From NCBI RefSeq assembly GCF_014648135.1, contig NZ_BMQN01000008.1, forward strand, positions 1 to 64,000: a stretch of DNA of 64,000 bases, given 5' to 3'. Below the pieces are notes generated by a model, which was not told the origin of the DNA, made no database searches, and worked only from the letters and a program-made list of their open reading frames with translations. The position numbers were made by a program, and so were the translations under genes. Origin of the DNA: Deinococcus sedimenti. GTDB taxonomy: Bacteria > Deinococcota > Deinococci > Deinococcales > Deinococcaceae. This document shows positions 8,708-17,956 of this stretch, one piece after another (the first letter of the stretch is position 1; every line of letters begins with the position of its first letter).

Positions 8708-9202
8708 TTAGGGATTGGCAACCTTCACGCGCCGCGCAGCCCACCACCCCAGCCCCACCAGCAGCGCCGCCACAGCCGCCGTCCAGCCCACCAGCAGCAG
8801 CACCGGCAGGAAGTTCAGCAGGATCCCCAGCCACTGGGTGGGCTGCTCGAAGCGCAGGTCCACATTCCGCTCCTGCATGAGGGGAATCAGGCTGGCATCG
8901 GGCGCGGCCAGCTCACGCGTCACGCGCACCCGCACCTCCCGCGTCGACGGGCCGCCCGGCGTCAGGACCTGCACGGGCATGCCCTGTTTCAGCGTCACGG
9001 TCGCCGTCTCGCCCCGCACCACCACCCGCGCCACCACCCGCGCCACCTGCCCGGCTTCCAGCAGCGACCGGAACTCCGCGTACGGCACGACCTGCGCCCG
9101 CGCGCCCGACCACCACGACACGCCCCACACGCCCAGCGCCGCCAGCAGCACCAGCGCCAGCACGCCGCCCGCCACGGTCCCCCACGCTCCACGTCGTCTC
9201 AT
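8708..9202 (-). CDS. stand-alone FtsH N-terminal (transmembrane + extracellular) domain protein
   Basis: The 164-residue product reproduces only the N-terminal third of FtsH: a first membrane segment (VAGGVLALVLLAALGVWGVSW), an FtsH_ext-like domain ([45 protein letters not shown]) and a second membrane segment starting with [10 protein letters not shown], a block identical to that in the neighbouring ftsH. It ends in WWAARRVKVANP with no AAA or peptidase module. The gene lies 120 bases upstream of ftsH in the same direction, so it may be co-transcribed. It could mix into FtsH hexamers as a non-catalytic subunit or act as an adaptor, which is inference. The start is an ATG after a G-run; the upstream in-frame extension looks non-coding. 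Confidence 0.8.
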   Translation of the reverse strand: MRRRGAWGTVAGGVLALVLLAALGVWGVSWWSGARAQVVPYAEFRSLLEAGQVARVVARVVVRGETATVTLKQGMPVQVLTPGGPSTREVRVRVTRELAAPDASLIPLMQERNVDLRFEQPTQWLGILLNFLPVLLLVGWTAAVAALLVGLGWWAARRVKVANP

Positions 9203-9296
9203 CCCCCCATGACATCCCAGGCCCGCGCGGCAGGCAAGCGACCAAAGGTGCAGGCAGTCCGCCCCTGTGGACGCGCGTGCCGTATCCTGACGGGGA

Positions 9297-10721
9297 ATGA
9301 TTGACGTGGCCACCACCTGGCAGCAAGTGTGCGAGGCGCTCGCCGGAGGCGACTACGAGCAGGCGTTCGGCGTCCTGGACGCCGCCACCCGCGAAGCCCA
9401 CAAACCCGAACGCGCCCGCCTGACCCTCCTGCTCGGCAGCCTGCACGCCCTGTACGGCGACGCCGCCACCACCGACCTGGGCGCCGCGCTGCGCGAGGCC
9501 CGCACCATCGACCCCGCCCTGCGCGAGGACCCGCTGTACCAGGCGCTCATGGCGGAACTCGACGCCCGCACCCGCGGCCCCGACGCTGCGCCGCCCAGCG
9601 CAGCGGTCCGCGAGGCGGCCGACCCGCTGGCGCGCTTCCACGCGCTGTGCGCCCTGGTCCTGATGGACGAGGGGCAGGCGGCACTGGACATCCACCTCCC
9701 GGCGTCCGACCTGCCCGTGCACCTGCGCTGGCGCCTGCGGTCCTGGGAGGCCGAGGCGAACGAGGGCCTGGGCCAGACTGCCGACGCCGCGAACCTGTAC
9801 GGCGAGGCCGCGCACCTCGCGCAGGGCCTGAACCGCGCCGTGATGCTGCAGGAACAGGCGGCGCTGCAACTGCAACTGGGGCAGCCCGAGGCGGCGAAGA
9901 ACACCCTGGATCAGGCGCGCCTGCTGTACCCCACCCGCCCCGGCACGCACGACGCCGAGGATGCCGGACTGAACCTCGCCACGTGGCACTACCTGCGCGC
10001 GCAGGCCCTGCTGAACCTGGGCCAGCCGGACGCCGCGCACGACATGATCCGCGAGGCCGCCCGCCTGGAAGCGCAGCACGGCGACCCCAGCTACGGCGTC
10101 GCGCTGGTGCGCGGTCAGGTGCTGACCCACCTGGGCCGCCAGGAGGACGCCCTGAACGCCTTCGAGCAGGCCCTGAAGCTCGCCACGGACGCCGACCGGC
10201 CCTACGCGAACCACGAACTGGGCGTCGCCCTGCTGGACCTCGACCGGCCCGTGGACGCCCGCGAGAAACTCGAGGCCGTGCTGGCCGACCCCGAGTACCC
10301 CTACCAGCCGGAGGTCCTGGCCGACATCGCCGAGTGCGACTACCGCCTGGGCCGCCTGCAGGAGGCGCAGCTGGAGGCCGAGCAGGCCCTCGCGCAGGGC
10401 GCCGTGATTCCCGCCAGTCTCGTGCTGGGCAGCGTCGCGCTGGACTACTTCCAGCTGGACGAGGCGCTCGAACACTACGACCGCGTGATCCGCGAGGCCG
10501 CGCCCGAGAGCCGCGACTGGGTCACCGCGCACCAGATGGCGGCCGACGTCATGGCCCAGCAGGGCTTCCCGAACCCCGCCGCCGCGTACGCGCACGCGCA
10601 GCAGGCGCTGGCGCACACGCCCGACAGCGACGACTGGCATGTCACCCTGCAGGAACATATGCGCAAGGCCGAGGCGCTCCTGTCCCAGCAGGGCGGCACC
10701 GGCGGCCGGATGCTGAACTAA
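9297..10721 (+). CDS. TPR-repeat protein
   Basis: The 474-residue product is almost entirely helical and built from tetratricopeptide repeats, for example [61 protein letters not shown] and [15 protein letters not shown]. It has no signal peptide, membrane segment or enzyme motif, so it is probably a cytoplasmic protein-interaction scaffold. The start is an ATG that begins [21 protein letters not shown] lies 8 bases upstream and no clear ribosome binding site is present. It is divergent from the FtsH-domain gene, with the two starts 94 bases apart. Partners are unknown. Confidence 0.85.
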   Translation: MIDVATTWQQVCEALAGGDYEQAFGVLDAATREAHKPERARLTLLLGSLHALYGDAATTDLGAALREARTIDPALREDPLYQALMAELDARTRGPDAAPPSAAVREAADPLARFHALCALVLMDEGQAALDIHLPASDLPVHLRWRLRSWEAEANEGLGQTADAANLYGEAAHLAQGLNRAVMLQEQAALQLQLGQPEAAKNTLDQARLLYPTRPGTHDAEDAGLNLATWHYLRAQALLNLGQPDAAHDMIREAARLEAQHGDPSYGVALVRGQVLTHLGRQEDALNAFEQALKLATDADRPYANHELGVALLDLDRPVDAREKLEAVLADPEYPYQPEVLADIAECDYRLGRLQEAQLEAEQALAQGAVIPASLVLGSVALDYFQLDEALEHYDRVIREAAPESRDWVTAHQMAADVMAQQGFPNPAAAYAHAQQALAHTPDSDDWHVTLQEHMRKAEALLSQQGGTGGRMLN

Positions 10722-10728
10722 ATACTGC

Positions 10729-10750
10729 GGTGGCCTCGCCCGAGGCCACC
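10729..10750 (+). terminator. hairpin downstream of the TPR gene
   Basis: A perfect 9-bp stem (GGTGGCCTC with GAGGCCACC) with a 4-base loop begins 7 bases after the stop codon. It lacks a T-run. Confidence 0.45.
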
Positions 10751-10867
10751 CGAGCGGACTTATCAAGCTGTAAAACAGAGCGAGATGCAGCAGAGGCGCG
10801 CGGCGGGAGATGGACTGGGGGTCCAGTGCGGTGCCGGACGCCCAGGGAACCGGACGCCGCGCGCCCC

Positions 10868-12046
10868 GTGACCCGCGCCGAGCCCGGCCTGCGGGGGGCG
10901 CTGCTGGATCTGTTGCGCCTGTCGCTGGGGGGCGCGGTCGCGCTGGGGTTCGCGCGGTTCGCGTACGCGCTGCTGCTGCCGACCATGCGCGAGGATCTGG
11001 GCTGGAGTTTCACGCTGTCCGGCGCGATGAACGCCGCGAACGCCCTGGGGTACCTGCTGGGCGCGCTGATCGCCGCGCCCCTGATCCGCCGCGCTGGCCT
11101 GTCGCGCGTGTTCACGGGGGCGATGCTCCTGACGGCGCTGACGCTGCTGGCCTGCGCCGCGACCGGCCTGAGCGTGCCGCTGCTGACCCTGCGCTTCCTG
11201 TCCGGGGTGGGGGGCGCGCTGGTGTTCGTCAGTGGCGGCGGGCTGGCGGCGCTCGCCACGCGCGCACACCCGGAACGCAGCCCGCTGCTGCTGGGCGTGT
11301 TCTACGGCGGGGCCGGGATCGGGATGCTGCTGTCGGCGGCGCTGCTGCCCCCACTGCTGATGCACGGATGGCGCGGCGCGTGGCTGGCGCTGGGTCTGGC
11401 GGCGCTGGCGTGCATCCCCCTGAGCGCCCCCGCGCTGCGCCGCCTGCCCACCCACGCCGCCAGTGCCCCCGCCCGCACCCCTGCCGTGTCGCTGCGCCCA
11501 CTGGCGTGGACGCTCGCCGCGTACACCTGTTTCGGCATCGGGTACATCGCGTACATGACGTTCATCGTGGCGTTCCTGAAGGGTACGGGCGCGCAGGCGT
11601 GGATCACGCCGTTCTGGGCGCTGCTGGGCCTCAGCGTCGTCCTGCACCCCTTCGTGTGGGCGCCCGTCACCGCCCGCCTGCGCGGCGCGCGCGCCATGAC
11701 CGCGCAGATGCTCACGCTGGCCGCCGGGGCCGCCCTGCCCCTGCTGGGCACCACTCCCCCCGCGCTGCTGCTGTCCGGCGCGCTGTTCGGCGGGAGTTTC
11801 CTGGCGGTCGTGGCGTTCACCACCCTGATCACCCGCCGCACCCTGCCCGAGCACGCCTGGGCGCGCGGCATCGCGGCCTTCACGGTCCTGTTCGCCGCCG
11901 GGCAGGTCGCCGGGCCCCTCCTGACCGGCCTGCTCGCCGACCGCGCAGGCGGCCTGCGCCTGGGCCTGGGCGTCAGCGCGGCCGTGCTGCTGCTCGGCGC
12001 GGCCCTCGCATGGGGGCAGGGGAGGGGGCCTGAGAAAAATCCGTGA
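10868..12046 (+). CDS. MFS transporter, YbfB/YjiJ-like
   Basis: The 392-residue product has about 12 hydrophobic segments and matches the YbfB/YjiJ-type major facilitator family in its opening pattern GFARFAYALLLPTMREDLGWSFTLSGAMNAANALGYLLGAL (here broken by segment). It should export or import a small molecule through the inner membrane; the substrate is unknown. The reading frame is open far upstream, so the start is uncertain: I chose a GTG (MTRAEPGLRGALLD) because the first membrane helix follows about 20 residues later. No convincing ribosome binding site is seen. A 135-bp intergenic repeat begins 13 bases after its stop. Confidence 0.8.
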   Translation: MTRAEPGLRGALLDLLRLSLGGAVALGFARFAYALLLPTMREDLGWSFTLSGAMNAANALGYLLGALIAAPLIRRAGLSRVFTGAMLLTALTLLACAATGLSVPLLTLRFLSGVGGALVFVSGGGLAALATRAHPERSPLLLGVFYGGAGIGMLLSAALLPPLLMHGWRGAWLALGLAALACIPLSAPALRRLPTHAASAPARTPAVSLRPLAWTLAAYTCFGIGYIAYMTFIVAFLKGTGAQAWITPFWALLGLSVVLHPFVWAPVTARLRGARAMTAQMLTLAAGAALPLLGTTPPALLLSGALFGGSFLAVVAFTTLITRRTLPEHAWARGIAAFTVLFAAGQVAGPLLTGLLADRAGGLRLGLGVSAAVLLLGAALAWGQGRGPEKNP

Positions 12047-12058
12047 ACTGCAGGTTTC

Positions 12059-12193
12059 ACAGCGGTGTTCAGAGGTGTCAAGGGAAACCCTCAGCACCTG
12101 AACCGAGCGGAGCGAGAAGCTGTCAATGAAGCGGTCGGAGGTGGAGTTGAAGGGCGTGCTTGTCGGCCCTGGGGTGGAACTGGAAACCGCTGT
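12059..12193 (+). repeat. intergenic hairpin element, family II copy A
   Basis: This 135-bp element is related to the one after the transketolase gene. It starts ACAGCGG and ends CCGCTGT (inverted ends). Inside are a first imperfect hairpin (AGGTGT..AAGGG with CCCT..GCACCT), the core GAGCGGAGCGAG, the word GGAGGTGGAGTTG, and a further stem AGGGC/GCCCT. Flanks differ between the copies while the ends and cores agree, which marks the borders. Confidence 0.8.
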
Positions 12194-12209
12194 CAGAACC
12201 TCGGTGTGG

Positions 12210-12650
12210 TCAGCGGACCTGCAATCCGCCGGTTGACGTGTACGTGACGGTGGCTCTGTTGCCTCCAAGTTGCCGGGGCTGGGCGGGCGTCTCGACGCGT
12301 TCGCCCGTCCTCTCGCAGGTGAAGGCGTTGACGATGTCTCCGTCGTTGGAGGGCAACTGCGAGATCACGAGCTGAAACAGTGGCGCCGTCGTGGAGATGA
12401 CGACCGGCCCGAACGCCCGATCGGCCTCCCGGATGACTCCGTCCTCCAGCAGACGGTAGCGCAGGCTGGCACTGACGTCCTCCTTCGTGCTGGCGTCCAG
12501 GATTCGCATCGTCCAGGACACCGTGCGGCACTGATCCAGCGCTTCCTGCGAGACGGTCGTGGCGGTGCCCAGACCGCCGAAGGGAGCCGGAGCGAATCTG
12601 TGGCAGGCCGTGAGCGTGGCGAGGGCGATCAGGGGCAGGACGTGTTTCAT
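12210..12650 (-). CDS. small lipoprotein of unknown function
   Basis: The 146-residue product starts MKHVLPLIALATLTACHRF, a signal peptide with a lipobox (LTAC), so the cysteine at residue 16 is the likely lipidation site. The mature part contains two further cysteines (DQCRTVSW and AFTCERTGE) that might pair, and no domain I recognise. The ATG lies 6 bases after CATAGT, again a leaderless arrangement without a ribosome binding site. The 3' end is 17 bases from a family II repeat. Confidence 0.75.
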   Translation of the reverse strand: MKHVLPLIALATLTACHRFAPAPFGGLGTATTVSQEALDQCRTVSWTMRILDASTKEDVSASLRYRLLEDGVIREADRAFGPVVISTTAPLFQLVISQLPSNDGDIVNAFTCERTGERVETPAQPRQLGGNRATVTYTSTGGLQVR

Positions 12651-12656
12651 CCGGGC

Positions 12657-12662
12657 ACTATG
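12657..12662 (-). promoter_or_regulatory. -10-like box for a leaderless transcript (lipoprotein gene)
   Basis: CATAGT on the minus strand ends 6 bases before the ATG start, with no ribosome binding site between. Confidence 0.4.
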
Positions 12663-12710
12663 CCCGAACCGTTCCTGCTCCGGGTGCTGATCTGCGTGGT
12701 GCCTTCCGAA

Positions 12711-13619
12711 TCAGAGGTCCTTCTCCCAGGTGATCCACATGCGTTCCACGCGGTAGCCCAGGCGGGTGTTCACGCGCAGCATGGGGAGGTTCAGGACGGT
12801 GCCGCCCGTCCCGGCGTGCGTGTGCCCCGCCCCCTGCGCCCAGGTGAGCGCGTGGGCTTTCAGGGCGGTCATGACGCCCCGGCGGCGGTGATCGGGGTGG
12901 GTGACGGTGCCCTCGCTGTCCACCTCGTGTCCGCGTGGGGTGAGGCGGGTCAGGGCGACGATCTGCCCGCGCCAGCGCGTGACGAACGCGGCCTCCTCCC
13001 GCCGGATGACGTCGCGCAGGCCGTCCCGCGAGAGGGGGTCCGGGGTGGTCGTGGGGTTGCGCGGCTGGTCCCGCACGCCGGTCTGGTGCAGGGCGAAGAG
13101 GGTGTCCCAGTCGGCATCCGGGGCGTCCGGCCCGAGGCGTTCGGGTTCGTACCCGGCCAGGAACAGCCGCTCCTGCACCGGCTCGAAGGGGGCGGGGTCG
13201 AAGGTCGTCAGGTCGAGGTGCGCGCCCCAGGACTGCCACGCGTTCCGGAAGCCCGCTGCGTGGAAGAAGGTCATCACCTCGGTGAAGTCCTCGCGGGTGA
13301 CGCCCAGCACGCGCCGGAATCCGGCGGGCCCCTCGGCCAGCTGCGCCAGCAGCAGCGGCGTGAAGGATGCCCCGTCCCCGGCGATGTCCAGTCGCAGCGC
13401 GTCCGGCACGCCTTCGCCGAACGGTGCGAGGCGCGCGGTGGCGACCACCACGCCGCCCTGCTCGGCAACGAGACGGGTGGGGCGGGTGCCGGGCTGCGCC
13501 TCACGGAAGTGTTCTGGTGCGTAGGTCCAGTGGCCGCGTACCCCCTCGGTCACGAGGCGGGCGACGGCTGAGGCATCGGCAGCGCGGAACGGGCGCAGGG
13601 TGGGCATGGTTATCAGCAT
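12711..13619 (-). CDS. double GNAT acetyltransferase
   Basis: The 302-residue product has two GNAT folds in tandem: an N-terminal one starting TLRPFRAADASAVARLV and a C-terminal one with the acetyl-CoA loop signature VTHPDHRRRGVMTALK (a Q/R-x-x-G-x-G/A variant). GNAT enzymes transfer an acetyl group to amines on small molecules or proteins; the substrate is not predictable. The start ATG overlaps the stop of the upstream GNAT gene by 7 bases and has GGGAGGG 3-4 bases before it; another ATG four codons in is also possible. The two genes form an operon of related enzymes, probably from a duplication. Confidence 0.85.
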   Translation of the reverse strand: MLITMPTLRPFRAADASAVARLVTEGVRGHWTYAPEHFREAQPGTRPTRLVAEQGGVVVATARLAPFGEGVPDALRLDIAGDGASFTPLLLAQLAEGPAGFRRVLGVTREDFTEVMTFFHAAGFRNAWQSWGAHLDLTTFDPAPFEPVQERLFLAGYEPERLGPDAPDADWDTLFALHQTGVRDQPRNPTTTPDPLSRDGLRDVIRREEAAFVTRWRGQIVALTRLTPRGHEVDSEGTVTHPDHRRRGVMTALKAHALTWAQGAGHTHAGTGGTVLNLPMLRVNTRLGYRVERMWITWEKDL

Positions 13620-14503
13620 GAACCCTCCCAGGCGATCCAGTCGGGTTCGATGTTCGCGCCGACCTGCCGCAGGGCGCGCAGGTACGCCCTGTCCGCGGCG
13701 CTGCCAGCGGTGTTCAGGAACGTGATCCCCTGGTTCTGGAGGGCGCGGGCCGTCAGGGCCAGCAGGGCGCGGCCCACGCCCTGGCGGCGGTGCTCGGGGG
13801 TGACTGTCAGGACAGCGTTCCAGGCGTCCAGTCGAGAGCGTTCCGGCAGGGAGAGGCCGACGAGGGTCTCGCCGTGCCATGCGAGGTACGCGGCGTCCCA
13901 GAGGCTGTCCTCGCCCGTCAGGGTGGGTGACGCTTCGGGGATGGTCGGCGCCGCCGTGACCTTGTGGTCGCGGGTGCGGGCGTACAGGTCGTGCAGTCTG
14001 GGGTCGTCGGCGTGTGGCTGGGCGGGCGTGAAGTGGTAGCCCCGCGCCTCCAGTTCCTGGCGGAGGTCGAGGGTAGGATCCGTCCATCCGCGCAGGTGCA
14101 ATCCGCCGCCGAAGGTGCGGTGAACCTCGTGCAGGCCCAGGGTGGGTAGATCGGGGGCGGTACTCAGGTAGTCCTCGCGGACACTCAGCCACAGGTGGGT
14201 GAGTCCCTGGGCGCGGGCGGCGTCGCGGGCGGCGTGCATCAGCGTGGGGGCGGTGTCGTCGGCGCGGTGGTCGGGGTGCAGGTGGAGGCCGATCCACAGG
14301 TGGGTGGGGTGGAATTCCGGCGCCCACAGCGTGAGAAGGCCGCGCGGCTGGCCGGGCTCACCGACAACAAGTATGCGGGTGGGGTGGCGTTCCCAGGTGG
14401 TGCGCAGCCGGGCAGCCGTGGTGTGGAAATGGGGTTCCTGGGTGCTGTTGAGGAGCAGGGCGGCCGCGTAGGCGTCGGCCGGTTCAGGGGAGCGGGTGAT
14501 CAT
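13613..14503 (-). CDS. double GNAT acetyltransferase, upstream paralogue
   Basis: The 296-residue product resembles the downstream gene in length and layout. The N-terminal GNAT-like half has HPTHLWIGLHLHPDHRADDTA and the C-terminal half has the acetyl-CoA loop VTPEHRRQGVGRALLAL. The last residues IEPDWIAWEGSC parallel the RVERMWITWEKDL end of its partner, which supports a duplication. I chose MITRSPEPAD as the start because CACAGT lies 6 bases before it; in-frame ATGs 18 and 32 codons upstream cannot be excluded. Substrate unknown. Confidence 0.8.
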   Translation of the reverse strand: MITRSPEPADAYAAALLLNSTQEPHFHTTAARLRTTWERHPTRILVVGEPGQPRGLLTLWAPEFHPTHLWIGLHLHPDHRADDTAPTLMHAARDAARAQGLTHLWLSVREDYLSTAPDLPTLGLHEVHRTFGGGLHLRGWTDPTLDLRQELEARGYHFTPAQPHADDPRLHDLYARTRDHKVTAAPTIPEASPTLTGEDSLWDAAYLAWHGETLVGLSLPERSRLDAWNAVLTVTPEHRRQGVGRALLALTARALQNQGITFLNTAGSAADRAYLRALRQVGANIEPDWIAWEGSC

Positions 14504-14628
14504 GTGTTCACTGTGCGCTGGCGTGTGGGCGCGGCGCGAATCGGGCGGGTACGTCATCTGGCCTACCTGGAATGAAGGGAGATTCAAGGGTGGGTGCATG
14601 TCGACTCAGCAGGTATTCACGGAAGGAC

Positions 14629-14657
14629 TTGCATATATTCTGCCTGGGGCGTATTCT
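14629..14657 (+). promoter_or_regulatory. candidate sigma-A promoter upstream of tkt
   Basis: TTGCAT and TATTCT are separated by exactly 17 bases in a locally AT-rich stretch. Transcription from here would give a leader of about 190 bases before tkt. Confidence 0.5.
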
Positions 14658-14730
14658 GTTGTCACCGGAATGGAGGTGCCGATGGTGCGCCTGCTCCCCA
14701 GGACGGATGGCCCAGACCCCGACTGTTCCC

Positions 14731-14752
14731 CGCTCCCGCGTCGCCGGGAGCG
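14731..14752 (+). other. hairpin in the tkt leader
   Basis: A perfect 8-bp stem, CGCTCCCG with CGGGAGCG, encloses a 6-base loop and is followed by CTTCTCTG. It may be an attenuator or simply leader structure. Confidence 0.35.
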
Positions 14753-14810
14753 CTTCTCTGTGGGGCTGTTCCCGCGCCGGTTCGGGGGCGCGTCTAGAAA
14801 GAGCCAAAAA

Positions 14811-14825
14811 GTGTACACGGTACAC
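14811..14825 (+). promoter_or_regulatory. inverted repeat GTGTAC-N3-GTACAC before tkt
   Basis: Two perfect 6-base arms flank ACG, centred 35 bases before the tkt start. The size fits an operator for a dimeric regulator. No regulator can be named. Confidence 0.4.
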
Positions 14826-14852
14826 ATACTCTTCTCGGGGTAGGATGACGGC

Positions 14853-16819
<1,967 letters not shown>

Positions 16820-16820
<1 letters not shown>

Positions 16821-16956
16821 CAGCGGCTTTCAGGGAGACTGAGGGGTTTTCTCAGTCTTCCTGAAACGAGCGGAGCGAGAATCCGCCGGCATCGGCGGTT
16901 GGAGGTGGAGTTGAAGGGGGTGCTGTTGGCCCTTCAATGGAGCCGGAAACCGCTGT
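16820..16956 (+). repeat. intergenic hairpin element, family II copy B
   Basis: This 137-bp element begins with the last base of the tkt stop codon (ACAGCGG) and ends CCGCTGT. It has an 11-bp first stem (GGGAGACTGAG with CTCAGTCTTCC), the core GAGCGGAGCGAG, a second stem CCGCCG/CGGCGG, the word GGAGGTGGAGTTG and an 8-bp stem TTGAAGGG/CCCTTCAA. The stems differ in sequence from copy A but occupy the same positions. Confidence 0.85.
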
Positions 16957-16974
16957 AAGGAACGCCATCAATAG

Positions 16975-17014
16975 GAGGCGGGACGCGTGGGGAAGAACCC
17001 CGGCGTCCCGCCTC
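16975..17014. terminator. terminator hairpin after queC (and tkt)
   Basis: A perfect 12-bp stem, GAGGCGGGACGC with GCGTCCCGCCTC, lies 12 bases from the queC stop codon. There is no long T-run; it could serve both converging transcripts. Confidence 0.6.
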
Positions 17015-17026
17015 TTCCTGCTGTGA

Positions 17027-17719
17027 TTACAGCTGCGCCTGGGCGTAGGTGGTGGCGAGGTCGGGTCGGCCCGCCTCGATCAGCGCCTTATCCCGGATGC
17101 GGCACGAGTCGCACACCCCGCACGGTTCCTCGCCCCCCTGGTAGCAACTCCAGGTCACGTCGATCGGCACGCCCACTGCCAGCGCCTCGCGCACGATGTC
17201 CGCCTTCGTCAACTCCGCCAGCGGCGCCGTCAGCACCGCCCCGCGCCCCTCCAGGCCCGCCTTCGTCGCCAGGTCCGCCAGCGTCTGGTACGCCGCGAGG
17301 TACTCCGGGCGGCAGTCCGGGTACCCGCTGTAATCCACCGCGTTGATCCCCAGGAACACCCGCTCCGCATCAATTGCTTCAGCGAGACTCAGCCCCACCG
17401 CGATGAACACCGTGTTCCGCCCCGGCACGTACGTCGGCGGAATCACGCCATCTTCCGTCCCGTCCGTCGGCACCACCATCGACTCGTCCGTCAGGGCACT
17501 CCCCCCGAACGACCCGATGTTGATATCGATCACCCGGTGAGCTGCCCCGAAGTGCGCCGCGACCGTCGCCGCCCGCTCCAGTTCCACCGTGTGCCGCTGC
17601 CCATACCGGAACGACAGCGCCGTGCACGCGTACCCGTCGCGGGTCGCCATCCCCAGCACCGTGCTCGAATCCAGCCCGCCCGACAGCAGCACCACCGCGC
17701 GCTTCTTCCCTTCCGTCAT
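17027..17719 (-). CDS. queC: 7-cyano-7-deazaguanine synthase QueC
   Basis: The 230-residue enzyme converts 7-carboxy-7-deazaguanine to preQ0 with ATP and ammonia in queuosine synthesis. The PP-loop [13 protein letters not shown] is at residues 14-26 and the zinc site is the C-terminal CxxGxxxxCxxCxxC-type cluster, here [20 protein letters not shown]. The start ATG has GGAGG at 6-base spacing; a TTG two codons earlier is in frame but less likely. It is the last gene of the que group and is separated from queE by 236 bases that hold two repeat elements. Confidence 0.96.
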   Translation of the reverse strand: MTEGKKRAVVLLSGGLDSSTVLGMATRDGYACTALSFRYGQRHTVELERAATVAAHFGAAHRVIDINIGSFGGSALTDESMVVPTDGTEDGVIPPTYVPGRNTVFIAVGLSLAEAIDAERVFLGINAVDYSGYPDCRPEYLAAYQTLADLATKAGLEGRGAVLTAPLAELTKADIVREALAVGVPIDVTWSCYQGGEEPCGVCDSCRIRDKALIEAGRPDLATTYAQAQL

Positions 17720-17739
17720 GTCCAACCTCCGGTGGGGTT

Positions 17740-17775
17740 CACCCCCACCCAGCCTCCCCCCTCAAGGGGGAGGAG
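17740..17775. repeat. 36-bp C-rich hairpin repeat, copy 1
   Basis: This stretch matches one at 57765-57800 at 35 of 36 positions. It contains the hairpin CCTCCCCC-CTCAA-GGGGGAGG. It lies just upstream of queC, in the same orientation relative to the minus-strand genes as the other copy. Confidence 0.75.
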
Positions 17776-17822
17776 AAACAGCGTGGTTCAGGCCGCAGTG
17801 CCTACAACCCACATCCCGTCTC

Positions 17823-17956
17823 ATACGGATTCCGTCTGTTTCGTTGACAACCCGGAACAGCACCGGGTTGCCAACTCCACGCCCGGAACCCGTTTTTCTC
17901 CTGCTCGCTCCGCTCGGGTTGAAAGTTTTTGCAAACCTTTCAACCGGAGTCCGTAT
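17823..17956 (+). repeat. intergenic hairpin element, family I copy 1
   Basis: This 134-bp element has terminal inverted repeats ATACGGATTCCG and CGGAGTCCGTAT (11 of 12 pair). From left to right it holds the conserved TCTGTTTCGTTG, a stem AACCCGG/CCGGGTT, the conserved CCACGCCCGGAACCCG (reverse GGGCGTGG), the core CTCGCTCCGCTC (reverse GAGCGGAGCGAG) and a 9-bp stem GGTTGAAAG/CTTTCAACC in reverse reading. It abuts the queE stop codon. Related copies are at 36079, 55094 (inverted) and 27023 (inverted, truncated). Confidence 0.88.

Larger units (their letters stand above)
14504..14852. other. 349-base region between GNAT operon and tkt
   Basis: The first part holds the minus-strand -10 box of the GNAT operon (ACTGTG on plus strand at 14510-14515). 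The rest holds a plus-strand promoter, a hairpin and an inverted repeat, listed separately. A short frame beginning at an ATG at 14672 runs to just before tkt but has no coding bias and is not called as a gene. Confidence 0.6.

Noticed and set aside
14672..14843. Leader peptide upstream of tkt
   Set aside because: The frame has no coding bias and no conserved run of codons that would suggest attenuation.
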